A stretch of DNA of 64,000 nt from Betaproteobacteria bacterium (GCA_028292405.1 JAQGMJ010000043.1:62001-126000), one strand, 5' to 3'; numbered from the stretch's first letter, positions 1-8,690 are shown. Notes: generated by a model from the letters alone, not told the origin. Program-made: numbers and translations.

Positions 1-248
1 CCCTCATCGGTATGGCTCTCTTGCTCTTCCGCGATATGACGGCCGATAGGGTCCTTTCCTTCCTTCTGCTCTTTGCTCATCACCGTCGAACCCCGTCCCG
101 TTGAATTGCTGACGCCAGCGGAACCTTTGTGAGCTGCCAAGTCACCTTTCGCCGCCGCTTCGTGGGACGATTCCGGATCATCCCCGGCCTTCATCGCGCC
201 AGCGGCGCTCGGAATGTTGCCTCGCGCTTTGATGGATTCGGAGGTCAT
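1..248 (-). CDS. Partial hydrophilic protein, runs off left edge
   Basis: An open frame starts at ATG 248 and stays open to base 1, giving 82 codons without a stop. The product begins MTSESIKARGNIPSAAG and is very rich in Gly, Ala, Ser, Glu and Lys, with no hydrophobic segment, so it looks disordered and soluble, like small stress-type proteins. No domain is recognised. Its start lies 20 bases downstream of the stop codon of the DUF3606 gene on the same strand, so the two may be co-transcribed. The composition matches the lower-G+C left part of the window. The C-terminus is missing, so function cannot be inferred. Confidence 0.55.
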   Translation of the reverse strand, partial: MTSESIKARGNIPSAAGAMKAGDDPESSHEAAAKGDLAAHKGSAGVSNSTGRGSTVMSKEQKEGKDPIGRHIAEEQESHTDE

Positions 249-268
249 ATAGTCGTCTTCGTGGTTTG

Positions 269-475
269 TTAAAGCTTCTTGGGCACGTCACGCCGGATGT
301 ACCGCGCGACATAGGCCTCGACCGCCTCGGCACTATTTCCAACCTCGCGCAACGCATCCTTCAGTTGAATTGAGTCGATGTGGAACTTGTGACACCAATA
401 GTCGACCTCCCAAGCCTCATGCGGATTAATGCGCGCCCGATCTATAGGACCCCGCACTTCTAAATCATCTTCCAT
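269..475 (-). CDS. DUF3606 domain small protein
   Basis: The 68-residue product carries the DUF3606 pattern: a D-x-x-RIN-x-x-E segment, then EVDYWCHKFHID, then an LKDALREVGNSAEAV-type helix. This family of small soluble proteins has no established function and is typically 55-75 residues long. A longer frame opens at 625, but I chose ATG 475. It gives the usual family length, the domain begins within ten residues, and a purine-rich GGTGGA lies a few bases upstream. The 50 extra residues of the long form show no similarity I recognise. The neighbouring gene at 1-248 follows on the same strand. Confidence 0.7.
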   Translation of the reverse strand: MEDDLEVRGPIDRARINPHEAWEVDYWCHKFHIDSIQLKDALREVGNSAEAVEAYVARYIRRDVPKKL

Positions 476-1036
476 TATTAAATTCCACCATCGGTCGAAA
501 AGGCGCTCGCTATCCCACCACGTTAAAGTCGTCCGGTCCATTGATAGTTCCCTTCGCCCGATTTCCGCCCGCATAATCATGTTCGCGATGTCCAGGCATA
601 AGACAGGACGCGGAGTGTGGATCACGGTAATTTCGCCCGTGGCCTGCAGCCCCTAGGAAATCACAATCCATCGCGATTGCCATAAAAAGTCATCTTCGCC
701 TCGTTCTCTCCGGGGCGTTCAGTGGGCGCCACAGGCTAGGAAGGCCGGGAAATCACTAGCTCATAGCGATTGGCATTCCCGGTAGAAGCGTTTGCTTTGG
801 ATCGGTTACCTGACGCCATTACGAATGACGTAGCGGCCTCCTGACAAATTGCAAGGGGGAGATTTACTGGCTTTGCGCGCAGTCGCTCAGAATTCTGCCC
901 CAGGCAACTCATCGCAGTTGGCTTTGGATATGCGGCAATCTATACCGCCCAGACACAAAATATTTCCGAGGCGAGCAGGCCCGCAGAGGTAAAAGCTACC
1001 TTTTCCGCAAGGCGCGCAAGATTGATCGTCTAATAT
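476..1036. other. Intergenic stretch without a supported gene
   Basis: About 560 bases between the DUF3606 gene and the stop of fdhD. Short frames exist on both strands, but none has a convincing ribosome site or recognisable product. No strong terminator hairpin, repeat or RNA gene was seen. Base composition is the lower-G+C type of the left part of the window. Confidence 0.5.
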
Positions 1037-1885
1037 TTATAGCTGGCGGGAGAGGCGCAGCCTTTCAGGGTGCGCGTAAATGACCATATCGTTCTCGCGG
1101 GCGAAACCTATCAATGCGAGGTTGGCAGCGGCGGCGGCGTCAATTGCCAATCCGGTCGGTCCAGAGATCGCGGCCAGCACGGCGACCCCTGCGACGGCCG
1201 CTTTTTGCACCATTTCATAACTGGCGCGGCTGGTGATGGCGGCGAAGCCGGCGGCCGTATCGACGCCGGCTCGGGTGATCGCGCCCACGAGTTTATCCAG
1301 TGCGTTGTGGCGGCCGACGTCTTCGCGAAGCAATTCCAGATTGCCTTGCGCGTCGCACCATGCCGCCGCGTGCACGGCGCCGGTGGCCTGCTGCAGCCTC
1401 TGGGCCCCACGAATATGCGCCAGCCCAGCGCTGACTGCGGCTGCATCGACCGTGAAGCCATGTTCAACGAGTGCTACCGGTCGGATCGCCAGCGACAGGC
1501 TCTCGGTGCCGCACAAGCCGCAACCAGTACGGCCAGCCATGCTGCGGCGGTGGCCCTTTAGGCGGTTGAAACTGGCCGAGGAGATTTCCAATCGCAGTGT
1601 CACCCCTTCCCTCGATTCGACTGCTTCAATGTCGTAAAGCTCGGACGCCGTGGTAAGGATGCCTTCGCAGAGCGCGAAACCGAGGGCGAAGTCTTCCAGG
1701 TCGCGCGGAGTGGCGAGCATTACCGCGTGGGAGATGCCGTTAAATTCGAAAGCGACCGGCACTTCCTCGATCACGCGATCGGACGACTGGACGACCCGCC
1801 CGTCTCGTAGTGCGGTTACGTCGACCGTGCGTGCTCCCGGGCCAGGATCTACCATGGAGTCGAAAAAGGCGTCGCCGGGTTTCAT
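1037..1885 (-). CDS. fdhD: Formate dehydrogenase accessory sulfurtransferase FdhD
   Basis: FdhD moves sulfur from IscS to the bis-MGD cofactor of formate dehydrogenases, a step needed for their activity. The product is 282 residues from ATG 1885, near the E. coli length. The diagnostic GRTGCGLCG motif puts the two conserved cysteines at about 122 and 125, as in E. coli, and the C-terminal EDVGRHNALDKLVG block is intact. A longer frame from 1933 exists. I prefer 1885 because it overlaps the stop of the upstream small gene as ATGA and has GGTGAA just before it. The likely client is the FdhF/YdeP-type oxidoreductase at 8976-11255, although the oxidase operon lies between them. Confidence 0.93.
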   Translation of the reverse strand: MKPGDAFFDSMVDPGPGARTVDVTALRDGRVVQSSDRVIEEVPVAFEFNGISHAVMLATPRDLEDFALGFALCEGILTTASELYDIEAVESREGVTLRLEISSASFNRLKGHRRSMAGRTGCGLCGTESLSLAIRPVALVEHGFTVDAAAVSAGLAHIRGAQRLQQATGAVHAAAWCDAQGNLELLREDVGRHNALDKLVGAITRAGVDTAAGFAAITSRASYEMVQKAAVAGVAVLAAISGPTGLAIDAAAAANLALIGFARENDMVIYAHPERLRLSRQL

Positions 1886-2238
1886 GGCTTCACCAGCCCA
1901 AGCACTCCGGTTTTTCCGGTCTGCCTTCGCCATGTGGGGCTTTCAGGCAGGTCTTCCCGCGCCTTGGCGTATGCATTCTGCGTTCGACATGCCGGGGCGG
2001 CGTGTTCCAAGCGCTCCACCACAAGGGGCGAGTTGCGCACACATTCGTCGATATAGCTCTGAGAAAAGTGATAATCCAGTTCGACTTCTCCGATTTTTAG
2101 GATGACGCGCTGCACGCCATGCGACGCGACCGCCAGTTCGCAGGGGCCCGTTGGCAGTGAGCGACGTGTGCCCAACGCGTTTCGAAACACGATTGGCCCG
2201 CATATCATCGCCTTGCGACGTTCATTTTGGACGCTCAT
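1882..2238 (-). CDS. Small unknown protein coupled to fdhD
   Basis: The 118-residue product is not recognised. It is soluble, with a central segment (VQRVILKIGEVELDYHFSQ) that could form strands and a basic C-terminus. ATG 2238 is preceded by GGGGAAC at good spacing, and the TGA stop overlaps the ATG of fdhD as ATGA, which suggests translational coupling. That arrangement is the main reason to accept it as real. By context it may act with FdhD in maturation or regulation of a molybdoenzyme, but no motif shows this. It could instead be a chance frame, so confidence is moderate. Confidence 0.5.
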   Translation of the reverse strand: MSVQNERRKAMICGPIVFRNALGTRRSLPTGPCELAVASHGVQRVILKIGEVELDYHFSQSYIDECVRNSPLVVERLEHAAPACRTQNAYAKAREDLPESPTWRRQTGKTGVLGLVKP

Positions 2239-2464
2239 GGCAGTTCCCCGATATTTGGGACCTGCAATTTACCGGGCCTAAACCGGGTTCGGAATCGGTG
2301 TCTCTCCTACACAAACGAAAGGCTTTCGCGCAGGGGCCGAACCGTATGTGCCATCCGCCATAGCTGACGACGGTCCGGAGAATGCGGTTGCATGACGGAA
2401 GTGCGCCGTACAGATTCGGCGAGCAGCCCCGGCACGGAAGCGACGCGCCGGCGAGGAAAGGTGG

Positions 2465-3757
2465 CTATTTGTGGATGCTTTTTCGAAGCTGGGCGACGTC
2501 AACTGCTGTTATGCCCTTGGCGTCGTTGCCCCAAGATGAACGGATATACGTGAGCACTTGGGCAATCTGAACGTCAGTGAGCCTTCCGGCGAACCCGGGC
2601 ATGTTCTGGCGGGCCGGTCCCCCGATCGTGTTGGGGCTGTTCCCACCCTCTACCGTGAGCCGGATCAGGGAGGAAGGTTCCTTGTCGAGCAGCGAGGGAT
2701 TGCCCGCCAAGCGCGGATAGACGTTCCGGACGCCTTGCCCATCCTCCGCGTGACACCGCGCGCAGAATTGACGATAAACATCGGCGCCGGGTGTATGGGC
2801 GATAACATAGTTGCCCTCCTTGGCCCCGCGAGGGATCGTCGCGCGCTCGGCGCGATACGTCCCCGTGTCGTTTTGGGCCGGCAGCGACTTGAGATACCCG
2901 GCAATCGCCGCCAAGTCTCCATCGGAGAGATACTGAAGACTGTTCTCGACGGTTTGAACCATATTTCCGTAGGCAACCAAGCCGCCGCCGTGGCCGGTCT
3001 TCAGAAACGATGCAAGATCGCTTTCACTGACCCGCCCCAACCCAGCACCCATCGCACCGGTAAGGTTGGACGCGTGCCAATGCTCGTTGACAAACCCGGT
3101 GAGGAAGTGCGGTGATGACTGGTCGTAGCCCCGTTCCTGGTAACCCCACCCACGCGGCGTGTGACAACTGCCGCAATGTCCCATCGCCTGAACCAAATAC
3201 GCACCGCGGTTCCATTGCACGTCGCGCGCCGTGTCGGGTCTATAGATGCCCTTGGGCAAGAAAAGCCATTGCCAAGCCGTGAGCAGCCAGCGTTGGTTGA
3301 ACGGAAAAGGCGCTTTGGTCGGCGGCGGATCTTGCGCCACCGGCGCCACATCGTGCATCATGTACTCGTACAGGGCCCGCATATCTTCATCGGTCATCTT
3401 TGCGAAGGCGGTGTAGGGCATGGCCGGGTACAACCGGCCTCGCGTCCGCGAAACGCCATCGCGCAAGGCACGCGAAAAATCATCATAGGAATAAGCGCCA
3501 ATACCATGCTGCTTGTCCGGTGTGATGTTAGTGCTGACGATCGTGCCAAACGGGGAAACCAGCCCAAGACCTCCAGCGTAAGCCTTGCCGCCCGCGGGCG
3601 CGGTATGGCAGCCGGCGCATTCGGAAGCCTTCGCCACATATGCTCCACGCAGCCGGATAGGATCGGCCGAAGGGGAGTCCTCGGCATGCGCGCGACACAT
3701 CAGTACCGCGCACAGAAGCGCCGGCACACCGGCCATAAATTGTCGGCTCCGCCTCAT
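2465..3757 (-). CDS. Three-heme membrane-associated cytochrome c
   Basis: A 430-residue exported cytochrome with three CxxCH heme sites: CAGCH near 47, CGSCH near 195 and CARCH near 332. A signal peptide ending around AHA-ED precedes the first site. This size and triple-heme layout is that of the cytochrome subunit of gluconate, alcohol or aldehyde dehydrogenase complexes, which pass electrons from a periplasmic dehydrogenase to quinone or an oxidase. Here no dehydrogenase partner is present. Instead it is the last gene of the oxidase operon, its ATG overlapping the ctaG stop as ATGA. I infer that it feeds electrons to the adjacent caa3-like oxidase. Confidence 0.88.
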   Translation of the reverse strand: MRRSRQFMAGVPALLCAVLMCRAHAEDSPSADPIRLRGAYVAKASECAGCHTAPAGGKAYAGGLGLVSPFGTIVSTNITPDKQHGIGAYSYDDFSRALRDGVSRTRGRLYPAMPYTAFAKMTDEDMRALYEYMMHDVAPVAQDPPPTKAPFPFNQRWLLTAWQWLFLPKGIYRPDTARDVQWNRGAYLVQAMGHCGSCHTPRGWGYQERGYDQSSPHFLTGFVNEHWHASNLTGAMGAGLGRVSESDLASFLKTGHGGGLVAYGNMVQTVENSLQYLSDGDLAAIAGYLKSLPAQNDTGTYRAERATIPRGAKEGNYVIAHTPGADVYRQFCARCHAEDGQGVRNVYPRLAGNPSLLDKEPSSLIRLTVEGGNSPNTIGGPARQNMPGFAGRLTDVQIAQVLTYIRSSWGNDAKGITAVDVAQLRKSIHK

Positions 3758-4692
3758 TGCGAGCGGCGCTCCATCTCGGAAAACGGGATGTCAACGTAAG
3801 ACCGGATTTCACGGGAGAAAATCAAACGTGCGCCGCTCACCAGCGCCCCGATAACATAAGCAACCGCGCCGGGGACCCACATGATCAGCCCTCCCAATTG
3901 CTGGTCCTGCAACGGATCGGCTCCCGCCAACGGTGCCGTCTCCGCATAGGATGTAAACCAGAGTGCCGGCGACAGGGTTAGTAGTGCGCCCAATACACTG
4001 GTGTGAACCATCGTCGTAAAAAGTGAAAGCACGGCGTAAGCCGTGCTCTTGGGCGTGATGTGGCCGATGACAGACCACCAAAAGAGCAGCGCCCCGGCGA
4101 GGAAGCTCGCGTGCTGCATTTCATGCAACCACGGGTGGGCGAGAGCCGATTCGAAGAAAAGCGGCACATGCCAGACCCACAGAGTGCCAGCATGCGCGAG
4201 CCAGCCACCGATCGGAGAAGTGATAGCTTGCCAAGGTGCATGAACGGCGGGATGGCGGATGCCGCCAGACAGGCGACGACGCCAACCGCCCGGGAGCGCC
4301 CAGGTCCAGGTCACGAGCGGCCGTCCCAGCACCAACAATGGCGCCGCGACGATCATTAGAACCTCGTGTTGCAACATGTGGGCGGAGAAAAGCGCGGCAC
4401 CGAGGGAGTCAAGCGGTGAACAAAGCGCGATAACCATCGCCCCCCATCCAAGAAGAAAGAACGTCGCGCGCTTCCAATGCAATGCTTGGGCCCGTCGGGT
4501 GCGAGCGAGCAGGCGCCGCAATCCTAAGACATATAAAAAAAGTGTTGCGGCAAGTAGCTCGGCCAGTAGCGGACCAACACTCCATTGCAGCCAGCCTCCA
4601 TCCTCAGTGGCGGAAGCGGCACCATGGGAAAAGGCAATCGCCGGAAAGACGGCGAGGGTGGCTGCCAGCGGATGAGCGATCAGCCGGCGCAT
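3754..4692 (-). CDS. ctaG: Cytochrome c oxidase assembly factor, caa3 CtaG type
   Basis: A 312-residue polytopic membrane protein of the caa3_CtaG family, which is distinct from the Cox11-type CtaG and helps assemble caa3 oxidases. The conserved histidine-rich helices are visible: HMLQHEVLM, and later HPWLHEMQHASF, which are plausible copper ligands. I chose ATG 4692 because MRRLIAHPLAATLAVFPAIAFSHG resembles a membrane-targeting start. The frame is open to 4743. It overlaps the upstream small membrane gene by 13 bases and the downstream cytochrome c gene by ATGA, placing it firmly in the oxidase operon. Confidence 0.88.
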   Translation of the reverse strand: MRRLIAHPLAATLAVFPAIAFSHGAASATEDGGWLQWSVGPLLAELLAATLFLYVLGLRRLLARTRRAQALHWKRATFFLLGWGAMVIALCSPLDSLGAALFSAHMLQHEVLMIVAAPLLVLGRPLVTWTWALPGGWRRRLSGGIRHPAVHAPWQAITSPIGGWLAHAGTLWVWHVPLFFESALAHPWLHEMQHASFLAGALLFWWSVIGHITPKSTAYAVLSLFTTMVHTSVLGALLTLSPALWFTSYAETAPLAGADPLQDQQLGGLIMWVPGAVAYVIGALVSGARLIFSREIRSYVDIPFSEMERRSQ

Positions 4693-5030
4693 GGATCGAG
4701 AACCCATTGCGGAATCCACAGGGCGAGGAGCGATAGCGCGCAAAGTGCTGCTACGGCCATTGAGAGAAACGCCAGAAACACAGACTGATCATCTTCCTTG
4801 TAGTAGCCCAGGCCTCGCGAGCCGTGCTGGCGCCGCCATTGGGCGCGCGAAAAAGCGAAGGCCCCCAGCACCAGGAGAAAGCTGCAAGCATTCAATATCT
4901 GCAGATCGCCATTGCCGCCGGAAGCGCACGCGCTCGGCACGAGCGCGTACAGCGCCGTCAGGTCGCAGAGGACGAGGGTGGGCGAGCCGACAAGCAAAAA
5001 AATCACCCAGAGCTGAGGAACAGGTTTCAC
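4680..5030 (-). CDS. Small integral membrane protein of the oxidase operon
   Basis: About 116 residues with three likely membrane segments (VPQLWVIFLLVGSPTLVL, LNACSFLLVLGAFAF, and VFLAFLSMAVAALCALSLLALW). I chose GTG 5030 because it overlaps the coxIII stop as GTGA, the coupling style seen through this operon. ATG 5072 is the alternative and would overlap coxIII by 46 bases. The position after subunit III matches that of an extra small subunit in CoxMNOP-like operons (my recollection of the Bradyrhizobium cluster). No catalytic motif is visible. It is probably an accessory or stabilising subunit. Confidence 0.7.
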   Translation of the reverse strand: MKPVPQLWVIFLLVGSPTLVLCDLTALYALVPSACASGGNGDLQILNACSFLLVLGAFAFSRAQWRRQHGSRGLGYYKEDDQSVFLAFLSMAVAALCALSLLALWIPQWVLDPCAG

Positions 5031-5662
5031 AAACGTGGTGCCCAGTAAATGGTCCCATAGATGGGAATCCACGCAATGACGACGAAATACCAGTACATTC
5101 CGCTTTCGTTGACATCGACAAATCGTTTTGGCTCGAAGGGGCCGACAAACAGCAGTGCTGCCAGGACCGCGGAGTCAAGCGCGTCAGTTATCAGATGGGT
5201 GGTATGGAGTCCAAGCAGCAGCCAGACGATTGAACCATAGGCGTTCGTATCCCAGTTGACACGCAAGGTAGCGAACTCGAAACCGCGAACGACGAGGAAG
5301 GCAATCGCACATAGCAAACAGGCGGTCATCCAGATGGCGCAAGCCTGTCTGTCCTTTCTTTCTGAGGCGTTTTTTGCCAACTGGTTCGGCAAAAGGCTCA
5401 ACACCATAATGCCGGTATTAACCGTACCCCAGAGCAGGTCTGGCTGGGCGGCATTGATTGGCCAGGCCGAAGCTACGCTTCGCAAATAGAAATAGCTGAC
5501 GATGGAAATCGCAAAGACGGTGCTTTCAATCAAAATGAGCCCCATCGTGCTCCACCACATGATGCTGCGGGGACCGAAAGCGAAGGTCGGAAGATGGCGT
5601 ACGTCCAACACGGTGGTAGCCTCATCGGGCAAGGTGGCTTGGTCTTTCGATTCGGCGCTCAT
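5027..5662 (-). CDS. coxC: Cytochrome c oxidase subunit III
   Basis: A 211-residue heme-copper oxidase subunit III of the short, five-helix type. The sequence shows the family pattern with an HTTHLITDALDS-like helix and a C-terminal YWYFVVIAWIPIYGTIYW segment. ATG 5662 overlaps the subunit I stop as ATGA, and the cytoplasmic N-terminus (MSAESKDQATLPDE) is polar as expected. A longer frame to 5755 would lie inside coxI and is not needed. Subunit III stabilises proton uptake by subunit I in the inner membrane. Confidence 0.9.
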   Translation of the reverse strand: MSAESKDQATLPDEATTVLDVRHLPTFAFGPRSIMWWSTMGLILIESTVFAISIVSYFYLRSVASAWPINAAQPDLLWGTVNTGIMVLSLLPNQLAKNASERKDRQACAIWMTACLLCAIAFLVVRGFEFATLRVNWDTNAYGSIVWLLLGLHTTHLITDALDSAVLAALLFVGPFEPKRFVDVNESGMYWYFVVIAWIPIYGTIYWAPRL

Positions 5663-7599
5663 GGATGCCGCTCCAGCGAAAGTGCGGTCTGAGTATCGTT
5701 CTTGTCCGGCCAGAACCAAACCGCTACGGCGATCGATACTGGTATGGACCCCCACACAACCGCCCAGGGCGTGTAAATCGACCCTATGAAGAGGACCGTG
5801 GTCGCTACCGCGCTGATAAATGGCCAGATTGACGATGTCGGGAACAGCACCCGCAGGTCGGGCTTCGCCTCGACGGCGCTGGTGATCAACACTTCACGAG
5901 CGTCCGCAGCGAGGCCGCCGATTGCTGTCGCACTCGTGTTCTCCTCCCAAGCAGGACTGCGGCTCCGCACTACTGGCAAGCGGTCAAAATTGTGCGGCGG
6001 CGGTGGGCTGGGAATCGTCCATTCGAGACCGTCGGCGTTCCACGGATCGGATGGCGCTCCTGGAAGATGGCGATAAGCAAGGACGACGTTGATGAGGAAG
6101 AGCAGGACCGACAGGCCGATGGTAAAAGCGCCAATGGTGGCGACAAAATTCATTGTTTCCCATCCCATACCCGCCGGGTAAGTCCAGACCCGGCGGGGCA
6201 TGCCATGCAAACCGAGCCAGTGCATTGGGAAAAAAGCGACGTTAAAGCCGACAAAGAAGAGCCAGAACTGCCACAGACCGAGGCGCTCGTTGAGCATGCG
6301 TCCGGTGAATTTTGGAAACCAGAAGAAGAATGCGCCGAACAAGGGAAAGACCGCCCCGCCTAGCAGTACGTAGTGCAAGTGGGCGACCACGAAATAGGTA
6401 TCGTGAACCTGGAGATCCAGCGATACTGATCCCAGCATGACGCCGGTAAGCCCCCCGAGCACGAGGATAAAAAAGAATGCCAGGACGAAGTACATCGGCG
6501 TACGCAAGACAATCCGGCCAGTGCAAAGCGTCGCAAGCCAGCAAAAAATCTGGATGCCGGAGGGGATAGCAATCATTAGGCTTGCCGCGGTGAAGAAACT
6601 CTTGCCAAGTTCGGGAATGTTTGTGGCGAACATATGGTGGACCCACAGTCCGAATGCGAGGAAGGCGGTGACGATCAATGCCATCACCATGGCCGGGTAG
6701 CCGAATATCGGCCGTCCGGTGAAGGTAGCGATGATCGACGAAATGAAGCCCAGCGGCGGGATAAAGATAAGGTAGACCTCTGGATGGCCGAAAAACCAGA
6801 AGACGTGCTGCCACAAGAGCACGTCGCCGCCATTCGCCGGGTTGTAGAAATGCGTTCCGACCAGCCGGTCAAGGATTAGCGCCGTGCTGCCGAACATCAC
6901 GGCCGGCATGGCGAAAAGCACCATGAACTGCGTTACGAGCGTGGCCCAGACGAACAGGGGCATTCGGCTCAGCGTCATCCCCGGCGCGCGCATCTTGAGG
7001 ATCGTGGTGATCAGGACGATCGCGACAAGTAGCGAGGAGAGCTCCGTAAAGGTGATCATCTGCGCCCAGATATCGACCCCCTTTCCGGGCGAATAGTCCG
7101 GGCCTGAAAGCGGTACGTAACTGAACCAGCCGGTATTCGGGCCCGAGCCGACGGCGAATGCGCCAAATAAAAGCAGGCCGCCGAACAAGAACACCCAATA
7201 GGCGTAGGCGTTCATGCGCGGAAAGGCGACCGACCGAGTGCCGATCATGAGCGGCACCAGGTAGAGAGCCACAGCTTGCATTACCGGAACGGCGAACAAG
7301 AACATCATGGCGGTGCCATGCATGGTAAATAGCTGGTTGTACAAATCCGGATCGAACAGGTGGTTGTCCGGACGTGCGAGTTGTAGGCGTATGGCGAGAG
7401 CGAATAGTCCGGCCAACAGAAAGAAGACGAAAGTCGTCACCATGAAACGCCGGCTGACCGTCTTGTGATTGATGGCAGAAAGCGCGCCGGTCCAGGACGG
7501 GGGATCACTCCACGTCCGCGCGAGTGCATTGACTACCGCCTGGTCCAGGCCACCGTCAAGCAGGTGATCGCCGTGCCTGTGCACCCCATCCGGCATCAT
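5659..7599 (-). CDS. coxA: Cytochrome c oxidase subunit I, variant proton channels
   Basis: The catalytic 646-residue subunit of a heme-copper oxidase reducing O2 to water. Visible ligands are His94 (heme a, MHGTAMM), His272 and Tyr276 (GHPEVY, CuB and the cross-linked Tyr), His321-His322 (CuB), and His407/His409 (AHLHY, hemes a3 and a). Glu274 of the D-channel is kept. However, the D-channel entry Asp, normally in PDMAFPR, is Ser here (RSVAFPR, Ser124). The K-channel Lys, normally in PTGIKIFSW, is Gln (PSGIQIFCW, Gln350). The C-terminal roughly 150 residues add two more helices, resembling subunit III/IV-like extensions. Its ATG overlaps coxII as ATGA. Confidence 0.95.
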   Translation of the reverse strand: MMPDGVHRHGDHLLDGGLDQAVVNALARTWSDPPSWTGALSAINHKTVSRRFMVTTFVFFLLAGLFALAIRLQLARPDNHLFDPDLYNQLFTMHGTAMMFLFAVPVMQAVALYLVPLMIGTRSVAFPRMNAYAYWVFLFGGLLLFGAFAVGSGPNTGWFSYVPLSGPDYSPGKGVDIWAQMITFTELSSLLVAIVLITTILKMRAPGMTLSRMPLFVWATLVTQFMVLFAMPAVMFGSTALILDRLVGTHFYNPANGGDVLLWQHVFWFFGHPEVYLIFIPPLGFISSIIATFTGRPIFGYPAMVMALIVTAFLAFGLWVHHMFATNIPELGKSFFTAASLMIAIPSGIQIFCWLATLCTGRIVLRTPMYFVLAFFFILVLGGLTGVMLGSVSLDLQVHDTYFVVAHLHYVLLGGAVFPLFGAFFFWFPKFTGRMLNERLGLWQFWLFFVGFNVAFFPMHWLGLHGMPRRVWTYPAGMGWETMNFVATIGAFTIGLSVLLFLINVVLAYRHLPGAPSDPWNADGLEWTIPSPPPPHNFDRLPVVRSRSPAWEENTSATAIGGLAADAREVLITSAVEAKPDLRVLFPTSSIWPFISAVATTVLFIGSIYTPWAVVWGSIPVSIAVAVWFWPDKNDTQTALSLERHP

Positions 7600-8690
7600 C
7601 GCAAGCTCTCCAGATAGGCGACGACAGAGCGCAGTTCTTCATCGTTGAACGCCGTTGCGGGCATGGTGGTGCCGGGTTTGATGCTGCCCGGCGCGGCGAT
7701 CCATTTTGCGAGATTCGCATGATCGTTCGCCACGGTGCCTGCCGCGAGCGATTGCCTCGAGCCGAGGTGCGTGAGATCAGGACCGATCGTTCCCGTTGCA
7801 TCTGTTCCTCGAACGGTATGGCATTTGGCGCAGTCATTCTCCTGAAAAAGGGCTTGTCCGCGGCGCGTGATTTCGTCGCCGGCAGGTACCGCGGAGGCCG
7901 ATTGGCGCAGGGCCCACTGCTGGAAATCTGCACGTGACTCTGCCACGACTGGAAAGGCCATTAACGCGTGTTCAGCACCGCAAAACTCCGCGCATTGCCC
8001 GCGAAATGCCCCGGGCCGATCTGCCCTGAATACGATGGTCGCGGGGCGCCCGGGAATCATGTCCTTCTTGCCATGGAGGTTCGGCACCCAGAAAGTATGA
8101 ATCACGTCGGCGGCTTCGAGTTCGACAATGACCACCCGGCCGACGGGGACATGCAGTTCATTGGCGGTGGTGAAAGTGGGCGCGTCGTTACCGTTCTGCC
8201 CATAATGCACTTCCCACCACCATTGACGGCCCACGACCTTCACGTGAAGGGCATCGGCGGCTGGGAGTCCAGACAGCGCGTGGTCGGTCAGCACGTCGGC
8301 GGCCACCAAACCAACGAGCAACAACACGGAAAGTACCGATGCGGCGCCGACCATGAAGTTTGCAGATCGGTTTTGCGATGGCTCCTGCGGGGTTCGCTCT
8401 CTACCCGGCCGGCGGTGCTTCAACAGGGCCCAGCCGAGTACGCCGAGTATTGCGACGAATACAAGGCTACATAGCCAGAGCGTACCGTGCCACAGAGTGG
8501 CTATTCTGGCGGCCTGAATTCCCGCCGGCTTTAGGGCTGTTTGCTCGACTGCCCATAACCGACAGGCCACGAGAGTCAAAGCGTACAGCACATGCCGAGA
8601 CGGCCGTTGTGATCGACGCGTTCCTGCTCTTTGCACGATTTCCCTGCTGTCGCTAATTGGCTTTGAGTGGCGAAAATAAAGGTAGAGCAA
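7596..8690 (-). CDS. coxB: Cytochrome c oxidase subunit II with fused cytochrome c
   Basis: A 364-residue caa3-type subunit II. Two transmembrane helices are followed by the cupredoxin domain with CuA ligands His198, Cys233, Glu235, Cys237, His241 and Met244 (GQCAEFCGAEHALM). A C-terminal cytochrome c domain has CAKCH at 287-291 and a later MPATAF methionine. The electron path is fused heme c to CuA to subunit I. Residues 40-43 (LVAC) look like a lipobox after a long basic N-terminus, so the true start may be downstream, for example GTG 8591. This is the first gene of the operon, divergent from the YdeP-like gene, so its promoter should lie at 8691-8975. Confidence 0.93.
   Translation of the reverse strand: MLYLYFRHSKPISDSREIVQRAGTRRSQRPSRHVLYALTLVACRLWAVEQTALKPAGIQAARIATLWHGTLWLCSLVFVAILGVLGWALLKHRRPGRERTPQEPSQNRSANFMVGAASVLSVLLLVGLVAADVLTDHALSGLPAADALHVKVVGRQWWWEVHYGQNGNDAPTFTTANELHVPVGRVVIVELEAADVIHTFWVPNLHGKKDMIPGRPATIVFRADRPGAFRGQCAEFCGAEHALMAFPVVAESRADFQQWALRQSASAVPAGDEITRRGQALFQENDCAKCHTVRGTDATGTIGPDLTHLGSRQSLAAGTVANDHANLAKWIAAPGSIKPGTTMPATAFNDEELRSVVAYLESLR

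Noticed and set aside
429-656. Plus-strand frame over the DUF3606 region
   Set aside because: The opposite strand carries a real domain; this frame is Ser/Arg-rich and unsupported.
2278-2502. Short frames between the cytochrome c gene and the fdhD-coupled gene
   Set aside because: No start signal, no similarity, and the region is only about 225 bases of spacer.
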